Below, in pieces: positions 41,010 through 51,107 of a stretch of 64,000 bases of DNA. The stretch spans positions 5,799,501 through 5,863,500 of the forward strand of contig JAILWY010000020.1 in the NCBI GenBank assembly GCA_022113835.1, written 5' to 3'. Origin of the DNA: Atopsyche davidsoni. Lineage: Eukaryota > Arthropoda > Insecta > Trichoptera > Hydrobiosidae. Position 1 is the stretch's first letter. Every line of letters starts with the position of its first letter. Under the pieces are notes generated by a model. That model searched no databases. It saw only the letters and a program-made list of their open reading frames with translations, and was not told the DNA's origin. The position numbers were made by a program, and so were the translations under genes.

Positions 41010-42386
41010 CTAAGTATGTTGACGTGTGTGTCTTATTAGAGAACACTTGTATTTACTTGAATATGAGCATTGATCACAGTGAAATAGCTTTTTGCCGGTA
41101 TGTATGAATTTGTGTCGTTTTAATAGAGTCTTCTGTTTACAAGAAAATGAGCATTGATCACAAGCGAATGGCTTCTCATCGGTATGTATGAGTTTGTGTA
41201 TTTTTAAATTTGCCTTCCTATAACATGAATATGAGCATTGATCACAAGCAAACGACTTTTCGTCAGTATGTATGATTTTGTGTTGTTTTATACTTTGCTT
41301 TCTATTACAAGAATATGAACATTGATCACAAGTGAATGGCTTTTCGCCGGTATGTGTAAATTTGTGTATTTTTAATGTTGCCTTCTGAACACATGAATAT
41401 GAGCATTGATCACAAGCATATGGCTTCTCGCCGGTATGTATGAGTTTGTGTCGTTTTAAAAGGGTCTTCAAATTATATGAACATGAGCATTGATCACAAG
41501 CAAACGACTTTTCGTCAGTATGTATGATTTTGTGTTGTTTTATACTTTGCTTTCTATTACAAGAATATGAACATTGATCACAAGTGAATGGCTTTTCGCC
41601 GGTATGTGTAAATTTGTGTATTTTTAATGTTGCCTTCTGAACACATGAATATGAGCATTGATCACAAGCATATGGCTTCTCGCCGGTATGTATGAGTTTG
41701 TGTCGTTTTAAAAGGGTCTTCAAATTATATGAACATGAGCATTGATCACAAGCAAACGACTTTTCGTCAGTATGTATGATTTTGTGTTGTTTTATACTTT
41801 GCTTTCTATTACAAGAATATGAACATTGATCACAAGTGAATGGCTTTTCGCCGGTATGTATAAATTTGTGTATTTTTAATGTTGCCTTCTGAACACATGA
41901 ATATGAGCATTGATCACAAGCATATGGCTTCTCGCCGGTATGTATGAGTTTGTGTCGTTTTAAAAGGGTCTTCAAATTATATGAACATGAGCATTGATCA
42001 CAAGCAAATAGCTTTTTGTCAGAATGTTTAAGTTTGTGTTGTTTCAAACTAAGCTGCCAATTACTAGAATATGAGCATTGATCACAAGCAAATGGCTTTT
42101 TGCCGGTATGTATGACTTTGTGTTGTTTTAATTTTGTACTCCGACTACAACAATATGAGCATTGATCACAAGCAAATTGCTTCTTGCCAGAATGTTTAAG
42201 TATGTGTACGTTTAAATCTGTCTTTCGTTTACATGAATATGAGCAATGATCGCAAGAAAATAGCTTCATCCCAGTATGTATAACCTTGTGCTTTACCAGG
42301 AGACTTTTCTGTCTAAAGAGCACCTCGCCAGTATGAATTTGAAGGGCTTTATCCTTCAAATCTGCATAACTTGATTGCAATTGCTC
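41010..42386 (-). CDS. Unit 7 C2H2 zinc-finger gene, exon 2 (15 fingers)
   Basis: 458 residues and fifteen fingers, predicted 726 residues with exon 1 (ends 43222). Nine of the fingers are three successive copies of one cassette: NLKTLL, VQKATL, NRKQSI helices with linkers TGEKPY, TGEKPF and TDEKS. The near-identical unit 9 has one such cassette and other fingers between, so the expansion happened after their split. The stop follows RHTRQHT in the normal position. No disabling change; intron about 835 bp without an insertion. Predicted to bind a longer or repeated DNA site than unit 9. Confidence 0.87.
   Translation of the reverse strand, partial: EQLQSSYADLKDKALQIHTGEVLFRQKSLLVKHKVIHTGMKLFSCDHCSYSCKRKTDLNVHILKHSGKKQFACDQCSYCCSRSTKLKQHKVIHTGKKPFACDQCSYSSNWQLSLKQHKLKHSDKKLFACDQCSCSYNLKTLLKRHKLIHTGEKPYACDQCSYSCVQKATLKIHKFIHTGEKPFTCDQCSYSCNRKQSIKQHKIIHTDEKSFACDQCSCSYNLKTLLKRHKLIHTGEKPYACDQCSYSCVQKATLKIHKFTHTGEKPFTCDQCSYSCNRKQSIKQHKIIHTDEKSFACDQCSCSYNLKTLLKRHKLIHTGEKPYACDQCSYSCVQKATLKIHKFTHTGEKPFTCDQCSYSCNRKQSIKQHKIIHTDEKSFACDQCSYSCYRKANLKIHKLIHTDEKPFACDQCSFSCKQKTLLKRHKFIHTGKKLFHCDQCSYSSKYKCSLIRHTRQHT
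41245..42000. repeat. Three tandem 252-bp copies, a triplicated three-finger cassette
   Basis: Copies begin at about 41245, 41497 and 41749 with the same ACAAGCAAACGAC sequence (the third ends at a diverged AAATAGC variant). They are almost base-identical; one difference is GTGTAAAT against GTATAAAT. 252 bp is exactly three 84-bp fingers, so the frame is kept. Such identity points to a very recent unequal exchange. Confidence 0.9.
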
Positions 42387-43221
42387 CTGAAACAAACAAA
42401 AGTTTTGTTAATCTTTGTTTTACAGCATTTGTCACTTATGATAGTTACTGTATAAACAATGCAAAATTGTAACACACGCAGGACTTTCTGACAAGCCGTT
42501 TTTTGTAAAGCGAAAACCATTTTTATGAATGATACTAATTACCCATGAACACAACATAATGTTAAGGATAAAGTATTTGAAACGTGCTCCCAGTACAATG
42601 ACACATTAAATCCACTGTGTTTAATAAAACTATGAGCATTAACTAAAGCGCATTGAAATTTATGAATTCCTGTGCTTATTTAATAATCACCTTTCTAAGA
42701 AATCAATATTTTTGAAGTAGTGTACATGGTGGAATTCTATTTTAATATTTTAAATATAATAATTATGTGATTTTTCCACATGTTAATTTTAATTGGTGTC
42801 TGATTACACCAACCTTTCACGTTAGCATTATCAAACTGAGTCATCTTTTCATAAAATTCGAATTATGACATGTTTTAAATCATAATTTAATGTATAATAA
42901 TACATTTCATTAAAGGAACGGAATAAAATATTTACGAGATAAAGAACGACTCATGACATAGTAGAGGTTATGGCAGTACTTAAAATGGAAGATGTTAAAA
43001 TTGCTCAGATGATAAGCTGAGAAGAACACCCAAGAAGTCATTTACATACCACGGAACACAAGTAAGAAGAAGTGCCACAACCGAACCTTTGTAGGTAGCT
43101 GTTGAGTATTTATGCCATTAATTTAAACTGGCTACTTGTGGGTGGCGTGTGCTGTTGAACACCTCAAATGCCCAGAGTCGGCCTCTGCCGGTGCAGTGAG
43201 GTACAGAGATTGTTATATTAC

Positions 43222-44025
43222 CTGCTCACACCCGACAGCTGCTTGGGAGAGCTCCCTTTCATGCTCCAGCAATGTTCTTTCAAAATCGAATTCTTCAATT
43301 TTGATATCATGCAGCCCAGGATCCGAGGAGGCAGCTCTTCCACTGTGTTCCACCAAAGCTATCTCGACGTTGAATTCTTCTACTTTGACCTCATCATACG
43401 CCAGGGGGTCTGGGGAGGATGCCTCGGCCGGCGCGTCCTCGTGCTTCACGAAGAATATCTCGCTAATGGCTGACTCGCCGCCGTCTTTATGAGCAGGGAT
43501 GTCCTGCTTCACATGAGGGTCCGCTTTAAGGTGACTCTTGGAGATATCATGCAGTAATACGTAGCACTGCGACATTCTGTTGGGTAAAGAGGCAGCTTTT
43601 CCGCTGTGTTCCAGCAAATCTCTCTCGATGACGAATTCTTCTACTTTGACCTCGATATACGGCGGGGCGTTGGAGAAGGACGCCTCGGCCGGCGCGTCCT
43701 CTCGCTTCACGGAGAATATCTCACTAATGACAGACTCGCCGCCGTCTTCAAGGTCAGAGATTTCCTGCTTGACATGAGCGTTCAGTTTAAGGCAACTCTC
43801 AGGGATATCATTCAGTGGTACGTAGCACTGCTCAAACGACATTCTTTTGGGTAAAGAGGCAGCTCTCTGGTGTTCCGGTAGAGACCTCCTGACGTCGAGC
43901 TCTTCTGCGTGGACCTCGCCGTGCTGCGGGCCGGGGAAGGACGCCTCGCGCTTCACGGACAGCGCCTCGCGGAGAGCGTCCTCGTCCTCAGGGTCGGGGA
44001 CTTCCTGCTTCACCTGAACGTCCAT
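43222..44025 (-). CDS. Unit 7 exon 1, three-module repeat domain
   Basis: 268 residues, MDVQVKQEVPD to GCEQ. A 7-residue insertion near residue 20 (ALREALSVKREASFPG against ALREASFPG) adds an extra VKRE motif and is shared only with unit 9. Other motifs: VKQE, VKRE, VKVE twice, VKHE, VKQD and IKIE. It differs from unit 9 by two residues (Cys/Tyr in FEQCYV, His/Arg in SKSHLK). The donor is CAG|GTAATA, with TAA rather than TGA as the downstream intronic stop. Confidence 0.82.
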
Positions 44026-45356
44026 TCTCGGCAGACGTTTCTTTGGTGATTTGAAAGATGTGTCAGTTTTATATTTGCTCCCGACCTTCAGTCGCGGCGT
44101 GGCTGTAGACTGCCGCTGCGAGCACTGAGCTCACCGCGGCTGCTGCCACGGCACTCCGGATAATTGCCACTGGATAAAAAAGAATCCATATTTACTAATT
44201 CAAAAACCCGATGAAAATTTCACAAAATATATCTTATCGCGGTCGCCGTCAACATCGTTGAGTTTGTTATTTTAAATTATTTTTATTATGCCATAGATTA
44301 CACCTAAAACACTCAACGCCAGTGTCAGGAGGTGAAGATAGTTCATTAGGCTCAATAGTGTGACTGTACCCTTTGAAATAAAGATCTTACTTTATTTTAA
44401 CTTTTTGTAGTCCTATGTCGAGCTGGGCTCGAGATTGTACAGTGTTTGGCAAAAGTATATTTATTATTATTGTTATTACTATTATTTTATCAAATCTTTT
44501 TTGTATGTATTGTGAAAGACATACATTAGTAATTTCGTGATATTTTGGTAAGTTATTCAAAAGTATTATTAGCTAAATATTTACGAGAATGTAGCACTTT
44601 TTACGATTTGTCACTCGACGGAGGCGGGAGGTTGCCGCCATAAAGAGTCAGGTAGCAAGACCCTGCAAACAATAACAGGTACCGAGTATGTTTGTTATTT
44701 ATTAACAGTTAGTTAATCAGATAATATAAATATGGGTAAGGTGGTTGTCGCAGACCAATACGCAACATCCTATTTTCTTATGCGAAAAACATTAAAATGG
44801 TGGAGAAAACTGTTTTTCTAGGGTGTAGAAACCTCCATAGAAAATGCATATATATTGTATAAAGAATGCAATAATAATGCAAATCCAATAAGCTATAAAG
44901 CATTTAGAGAAAAGTTATTACTGGAGTTCATAGACTTTCGTGCTCCGATATCAAAATCAGGGCGATTATCCACAGGTGATACTGTTCAGCGCTTAGATGG
45001 AAAAAAGCATTTTATATTTTCTAATTCTTAGAAAAAACATAAAGATTGCATGGTGTGTTCCAATAGGAATGTTCATGGAGGAAGAAGAGAAACTACATTC
45101 TGTTGTGAGACCTGTGAAAGGAAGCCAGGCATCCATCCAGGAGAATCTTTAAAAAAATACCACACCAAAATAAATTTTAAATTATATGCAAAATAAATAA
45201 TTGATAGACTCTTATCTATATTAATTTAGATTAATGTCAATCAGAATGCGTTTTTATTTACCCATGCAGGTATTAGTATGTTTATGTGATTAAGCACATT
45301 TTTTCATACATTGAAAACAATTAAAGAAAACTCTCAGAAAATATCATCGTGACTTG

Positions 45357-45423
45357 TGAGGGATTCGAACCCACATCCCCAAGCTTTCATGGCCGGTGCA
45401 TTTATCCAACTATGCTAACGAGC
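45357..45423 (-). other. tRNA-like unit 1 of the SINE cluster
   Basis: Minus-strand copy with A box, B box and a CAAGTCA 3' strand that pairs imperfectly with TGGCTCG. The anticodon arm does not fold properly (no U33 in the best register), so it is a tRNA relic or SINE head rather than a working tRNA. Confidence 0.55.
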
Positions 45424-45560
45424 CACTGCAATTTAGTGAGAATTTTTAATAATCATATTCTACATATGAACTAATAACTAAACTAAATGCTCGTTAGCAT
45501 AGTTGATTAAATGCATATATAGAACTAATAACTAAATGAACTAATAACTAATAACTAAAT

Positions 45561-45637
45561 GCTCGTTAGCATAGTTGGATAAATGCACCGGCCATGAAAG
45601 CTTGGGGATGTGGGTTCGAATCCCTCACAAGTCACGA
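45561..45637 (+). other. tRNA-like unit 2 of the SINE cluster
   Basis: A box at 45567-45578 and B box at 45613-45623, both matching Pol III internal promoter consensus. The first acceptor bases are changed (AATGCTCG against GTGGCTCG in the other units). Confidence 0.55.
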
Positions 45638-45961
45638 TGATATTTTCTGAGAGTTTTCTTTAATTGTTTTCAATGTATGAAAAAATGTGCTTAATCACAT
45701 AAACATACTAATACCTGCATGGGTAAATAAAAACGCATTCTGATTGACATTAATCTAAATTAATATAATTGAATGGTGCGCGTCTCGGCTAAACATCAAT
45801 AGATTTTAAAAATAATAATAAACCAGATTTGGATATTAAAATGCTTCACTTGTTACTTTAATTAAAAAGTCCAGTGTTTGCAAATCATTAAATATTGATT
45901 AGCCCGAGCATATTAGTTCATATGTAGAATATGATTATTAAAAATTCTCACTAAATTGCAG

Positions 45962-46038
45962 TGGCTCGTTAGCATAGTTGGATAAATGCACCGGCCATGA
46001 AAGCTTGGGGATGTGGGTTCGAATCCCTCACAAGTCAC
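45962..46038 (+). other. tRNA-like unit 3 of the SINE cluster
   Basis: Complete unit GTGGCTCGTTAGC to CAAGTCAC, with about 57 bp of upstream sequence that is inverted relative to the sequence beside unit 1. Its 3' tail is cut at CACATA, where the target repeat begins. Confidence 0.55.
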
Positions 46039-46282
46039 GTTGATATTTTCTGAGAGTTTTCTTTAATTGTTTTCAATGTATGAAAAAATGTGCTTAATCA
46101 CATAGACTCTTATCTCTTTTTTTATTACCTTACAACTAAACAATCATAAAAATATGTTATTAATTTGTTTTATGATTATAAGCTATTGTGTAACAATAAC
46201 ATCTAAATTATTAACAAAAAATCTCACAATTACCTCAGAGGTGGTAAACGGAAAAATAAAAAAAATCAAAGAGTGCAAAGGG

Positions 46283-46985
46283 TATGATAAATGCTAAAAT
46301 GTCATTGCTTCGTTTGTAGAAAGTACTCGTTGGAATTCCATTTTAATATTTTAAATAAAGTTGTGATTTTTTGTTTGATAATGCCAATGTGAAGGTAAAC
46401 ACTTTAAAGAAATACATTTTCAAACATCGTCCCCAAAAGTTGAGTGCTGGAAATACTGCTGCGTGCTCGGTGGCGCCGTAATTATTTACAAATTTCCTAG
46501 GATATAAAAACTAAGCAAATGGAAAAACAAGCCCAGGCACCAACAATACAATCAGCCTTATTGTGTTCTCCTCTCATCAAGACTCGACCCAAATCAATCG
46601 TTTAAAACAAAAGGAAAAAATCATCACAAAAACGTTACATTCATTTTTGTAAAATATGCTAGTATTTGTACCTTATTTTCAGAAAAAATCGTGACCCACT
46701 CCAGAACTTGATCTTAACAATTGAAATACTTTAAAAATTTGATATATTACATTAAAGGAATACAAACCCTGGCGGGCTGAGCTCCAGGCAAACATTGAGC
46801 GGGAAACTACCACCGTGCCTCAAAAGCAACATCAAAGAAAAAAAAAAAGGAAGACTGCCTACAAGTGCTCCCAGCGAACTTCAGGCCGAATAACCGCTTC
46901 TCGGTAATTTATATATATTATATTTAAGACATCTCAAAATATCAAATATTTTCTTTATTTATTATCTATTTTATTTTGCGCATAG
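46283..46985. other. Array flank between copy B piggyBac and exon-like segment 3
   Basis: Conserved non-coding flank including the empty hAT target near 46601, the empty piggyBac target near 46712 (a CTTAACAATTG variant) and the CCTGGCGGGCTGAGCTCCAG block. No gene seen. Confidence 0.45.
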
Positions 46986-47105
46986 ATGTATTTTTTGCTA
47001 GCGGAAAATTGACAGTACTGAACGGCAATGCCGTCGTGGTTCCTAACGCCAGAGACGAGCTGCCAAAAGTTTGGTCATACTGTCGAATGTTGTCTCTTGT
47101 CGCAG
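46986..47105 (+). other. 120-bp exon-like segment, copy 3
   Basis: Complete, with acceptor GCGCATAG and donor CGCAG|GTAAGA; the frame reads GKLTVLNGNAVVVPNARDEL then PKVWSYCRMLSLVAG. Nearly the same as copy 5. Confidence 0.4.
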
Positions 47106-47575
47106 GTAAGATGGGTATTCAGCAGTGCGGTGCTTGAGCTGCCGGGAGACGCACTGCGCAGTTGTCGAAATAGCCATTTCTCCAAAAAACCGTTTACATA
47201 AAACTTTTCTCTGTAAAACAAAGAGCCAGAATTTATCATAGGTATAACTTTGATACAAAATTTGCAACATTTTAAGGCTTAGATGTGAGGGTTGCCAGAG
47301 ACAGAATCCACTCTGAACATGACTTCAAGCCTTGAACTTCACAAAGGGCCTGACTCGGGTCTGAGATCTTTACAACAGTTAACTAAGCTGGTGTACTTGT
47401 GGAAGAACAAAGAACCAGCAAATGGATGTAGAGTGCACGGAAACCATTGACATTTTATTGTTTTGAAGTGTTATATTAAATTTTAAGAAATTACAATGTA
47501 AGTGAGAATCAATGTGAAATAAAATTGACATAAACCTAAATTTGGAAAAATCAAAACAATTTTTATTTGAAATTA

Positions 47576-47990
47576 CCCACCACATCCTACTCGGTGAAAA
47601 TATAACATTCTCCGACGGCTCCCGGGGCACCCTATGCAAGAAGGAGCGCCAAGTTCCCCAAAAACATACCCAGTAGTGAACATTGCATCCTCCTGCCCTA
47701 CCTATTATTGTTATAAATTTTTATCTTTGTTATTTAATTCGTAGATATTTATTACACATAAACACATTCGAATAAAGGGTTTTTCCCACTCATTTTCCCT
47801 GCCTAACACAATATCACAACCACAGTTAATCATGTACGCTACCACCTAAGTCACACATCGAGAGCCCCGAAACCTGCGCGCAGGACGGGGATAGACAAAC
47901 ACTCCACCAAAACATTCGTTATAAGATCTTTTGTAATAAACTTGATGAAAAATAAAAGAATTTTGAAATTTAAAAAATTTAATTTTTTTT
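47576..47990 (+). mobile_element. Duplicated jockey 3' end
   Basis: Matches 39030-39446 almost base for base, including the 3' A/T-rich end and CTATG. It starts abruptly inside jockey coding sequence, at the junction with a zinc-finger 3' flank (GAAATTA|CCCACC). This is the breakpoint of a segmental duplication. Confidence 0.85.
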
Positions 47991-48842
47991 CTATGCTGTG
48001 TCGACATTAAAAGAATATAACATAAAAAGGCATTACGATACAAAACATGAACAACAATATAAAAACTTAACAGGACAACTCCGGATAGATAAGTTTAATC
48101 AAATGGAGAAGTACTTGGGAAAACAAAAGACGATTTTTAAAAATCAATCTATTTTATCAAATACGGCAGTAAAGGCTAGTTTTATTGTCAGTCAAAAACT
48201 GGATAAAAATGAAACCCTTTGCGGATGGAGAGATGATAAAAGAATGTCTGACTGCTGTTCAGAAGTAGCATTTCCTGATAAAATAAATATTATTTCAAAC
48301 ATTACTTTATCAAGATTCACCATTGCAAGGAGAATTGAAGACTTGTCCGAGAACATAGCAACAACGCTTCGTGAACGCATTGCCAAATTCGAATACTGTT
48401 CTTTGGCACTTGATGAGAGTTCCGATATCAGCGATACAGCACAACTGGCTATATTTTTACGTGGTATTGACACCAAATTTAATATTACCGAAGAATTGTG
48501 TTCACTGATTCCAATGCAAGGGACTACAACCGGCAAAGACTTGTACGATGAACTACAGTCAGTGTTGGAAACTTTTTCATATTGATCAGCTTGTATCGAA
48601 AAAACAGTGCCAAAGTTCTCATTAAAAATTTCAAGTAAATTCGTTTTTCTGTTCTTGTTTTGTTTGTTTTTATTTTGCATTAAAATTTGTATATAAAATC
48701 TTTACTTTTTTATAAATTTTATATTTTTATATTCTAATGTTTATTATAAATAAAGTTTTGTGAATTATTAATAAGTGTAACTTTATGTGCGGCCCGCCAA
48801 ACAAAATTTAAATTGGCCCGTTGATAAAAAAGGTTGTTCACC
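47991..48842 (+). mobile_element. hAT fragment, duplicate of 39447-40298
   Basis: Same transposase remnant and 3' region as 39447-40298, with only a few differences (for example KYLGKQKT against KNLGKQQT). It shares the compensating indels, confirming common descent after decay. Confidence 0.85.
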
Positions 48843-48983
48843 ATATCATATATCATATTCATTTTTCATATTGTAATTTCACTACGAGCGTTTCCCTCGG
48901 AGAGAGCTTGTCGCGCCGTCGCCTCACACCTCAGTTCATTTTTGATATAATTTTAAATTATAAAACACAACGTGAAGAGTTCG

Positions 48984-49115
48984 AAATGGCGAGGGCTTTA
49001 TTCGAAATCCCATCCAGACCGGGATCTCTGCTATTGTAAAGGCGCTTAGCCACCACTCGTAGCTGAAGGGTTGGACGACCTCTGCGGTAGTGTCAAGAGC
49101 AGGGTTGGTCGTGAC
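48984..49115 (-). mobile_element. Fossil R1-like RT fragment, copy 4
   Basis: Same as copy 3, in the 3' flank of unit 8 and part of the duplicated block. Confidence 0.55.
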
Positions 49116-49599
49116 CGGACACTTAAAATAGAGAGAAGAGAAAATGTCGATTTTTGTCGATCTCACTAGCCTAATTAGTGAAAAATATTGAAATCAACAA
49201 AAAGCCAGAATTTATCATAGGTATTTATCATATATAGGTATTTATCATAACTTTGATACAAAATTTGCAACATTTAAAGGATTAGATGTGAGGGTTGCCA
49301 GAGACAGAATCCACTCTAAACATGACTTCACGCCATGAACCTTACAAAGGGCCTGACTCGGGTCTGAGATCTTCACAACAGTTATATAAGCTGATGTGCT
49401 TGTGGAAGAACAAAGAACCGGCAAATGGATGTAGAGAACATATAAGTGTTTTATTAAATTGATTTTTTCAATTGACATTTGATATATAAGTGTTTTATTA
49501 AATTTTAGGAAATAACAATGTAAGTGAGAATCAATGTAAAATAAAATTGACATAAACCAAAATATGGAAAATCAAAACAATTTTAATTTTAAAATACAT

Positions 49600-49788
49600 C
49601 TAAGTATGTTAATATATGTGTTTTATTAGAGAACGCTTGTATTTACATGAATATGAGCATTGATCACAGTGAAATAGCTTTTCGCCGGTATGTATGAATT
49701 TGTGTTGTTTTAACTGTGTCTTCTGATTAGAAGAATATGAGCATTGATCACAAGCAAATAGCCTTTTGTCGGTATGTTTAAGTTTGTG
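49600..49788 (-). pseudogene. Unit 8 orphaned terminal fingers
   Basis: In the same frame as unit 8 exon 2, past its premature stop: HKLKHTDKRLFACDQCSYSS, NQKTQLKQHKFIHTGEKLF and a last KYKRSL finger. They would be translated if the stop were absent, so they are remnants of the original C terminus. Confidence 0.75.
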
Positions 49789-50421
49789 TCAAGCGAATGG
49801 CTTCTCACCGGTATGTATGAGTTTGTGTTTTTTTAAACTTGCCTTAATATAACACGAATATGAGCATTGATCACAAGCGAATGACTTTTCGTCGGTATGT
49901 ATGAGTTTGTGTAGTTTTAAACTATGTTTTCTATTACAAGAATATGAGCATTGATCACAAGTGAATGGCTTTTTGTCAGTATGTTTAAGTTTGTGTTGTT
50001 TCAACCTAAATTGCCAATTACAAGAATATGAGCATTGATCACAAGCAAATGGCTTCTCGCCGGTATGTATAAATTTGTGTTGTTTTAAGTTTCCCTTCTG
50101 GTAACATGAATATGAGCATTGATCACAAGCAAATAGCTTTTCGTCGGTATGTTTATGTAGTTTCAAACTAAACTTCCTATTACAAGAATATGAGCATTGA
50201 TCACATGCAAATTGCTTCTTGCCAGTATGTTTAAATATGTGTACTTTTAAATCTTCCTTTCGTTTACATGAATACGAGCAATGATCGCAAGGAAATAGCT
50301 TCATCCCAGTATGTATAACCTTGTGCTTTACCAGGAGACTTTTCTGTCTAAAGAGCACCTCGCCAGTATGAATTTGAAGGGTGTTATCCTCCAAATCTGC
50401 ATCACATGATTGCAGTTGCTC
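49789..50421 (-). CDS. Unit 8 C2H2 gene, exon 2, deletion-truncated (6 fingers)
   Basis: 210 residues; predicted 468 with exon 1 (51753-52526). It ends TGEKPFA-TGA, where a deletion of roughly one half-finger joined GCTTG to ACACAAACTT and made the stop in frame. Finger 2 (NRKFSLKLHKHTDEK) has also lost two residues from its His-x3-His spacing, which should abolish zinc binding. The remaining fingers (KRKEDL, YQKGNL, NWQFRL, NRKHSL, YIKASL) look normal. Probably a pseudogene in progress or a short-armed protein. The intron carries a piggyBac MITE. Confidence 0.75.
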   Translation of the reverse strand, partial: EQLQSCDADLEDNTLQIHTGEVLFRQKSLLVKHKVIHTGMKLFPCDHCSYSCKRKEDLKVHIFKHTGKKQFACDQCSYSCNRKFSLKLHKHTDEKLFACDQCSYSCYQKGNLKQHKFIHTGEKPFACDQCSYSCNWQFRLKQHKLKHTDKKPFTCDQCSYSCNRKHSLKLHKLIHTDEKSFACDQCSYSCYIKASLKKHKLIHTGEKPFA

Positions 50422-50476
50422 CTGAAACAAACAAAAGTATTGTTAATCCTTGTTTTACAGCTTTAGTCACTTATAT

Positions 50477-51107
50477 CACATTGTGGTTTTTTGTATATAT
50501 ACGTCTCAAATTACAGTTTCTGTAAAATAGCCATATCTTTCGAACTATTGGGTATTTTTCAAAAAAACTTTTAGTGTCTTAATCTAAAATAATTGCTTTA
50601 TTTATTTATTATACATACATGCTTTGTACACAAAATTACTATACAATAAATGAAATGGAAAGTGAAAAACACACTTTTACGATCAAAATTACATTGTTAT
50701 AAAAAATCACAATACTTTTTGTAAATTTTTATTAGATCTAATCAGAAACAAAACAACCTAATAATGCGTCAACGTATGATAGTATGACGAAAATAGTATC
50801 ACAGTGTCACTGAAATAAGGGAGAGAGTCTCTGTTTATTTAGTTTGCAGTAATAACTATTGTGTTCTGTTGGTATAGTTTAACGTTATTTTTTATGACCA
50901 TGGTTTCAAATACTTCGATATTTGTTTGTGTCTAATGTTTGTCAACAGCTGGCAAAAGATACGGCACCGGTAACTGCTCGGGTAAAGCGAGCGTTCATCC
51001 GTTTCCCGTACACCACCGCCAGTCTATGCAGAACGCATAAATGCGTCTCCCGTCCTCTACCGCCAGGCAGCGAGGAACGCATTTATGCGTCTCCCGATCA
51101 CAATGTG
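50477..51107 (-). mobile_element. piggyBac family 1 MITE with ATAT target duplication
   Basis: 631 bp, inverted relative to the copy at 29280, in the unit 8 intron. Ends CACATTGTG and CACAATGTG. Flanks read CTTATAT and ATATTACTTAGC, while the empty site in unit 5 (27068) reads CTTATATTACTTAGC, giving a 4-bp ATAT duplication instead of TTAA. About 40 bp is missing just inside the left terminus compared with the other MITE. Confidence 0.85.

Larger units (their letters stand above)
45218..46101. repeat. tRNA-derived SINE-like cluster arranged as inverted repeats
   Basis: Flanked by a 14-bp direct repeat ATAGACTCTTATCT (45204-45217, 46102-46115); copy C at 58870 shows the unoccupied site. It contains three full tRNA-like units (one on minus at about 45357-45423; plus at 45561-45637 and 45962-46038) and a partial at 45487. 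Each has a perfect A box (TAGCATAGTTGG) and B box (GGTTCGAATCC). The outer arms, about 200 bp, are inverted copies. Confidence 0.75.
44401..46282 (+). mobile_element. piggyBac family 2, copy B, with nested tRNA-like insertion
   Basis: Left end CTTTTTGTAGTCC follows TTAA (44397-44400) that lies in the loop region of the conserved upstream hairpin; right end GAGTGCAAAGGG. The right TTAA was lost with a few flanking bases. The 5' region is non-coding; the transposase C-terminal remnant lies at about 44735-45190 and has a stop in ISNS-TAG. It carries the insertion at 45218-46101 that copy C lacks. Confidence 0.82.

Noticed and set aside
45962..46038. Functional tRNA gene
   Set aside because: A and B boxes are perfect, but the anticodon arm pairs poorly, U33 is absent in the best register and the acceptor stem has a mismatch; multiple copies with shared flanks fit a SINE-like repeat.
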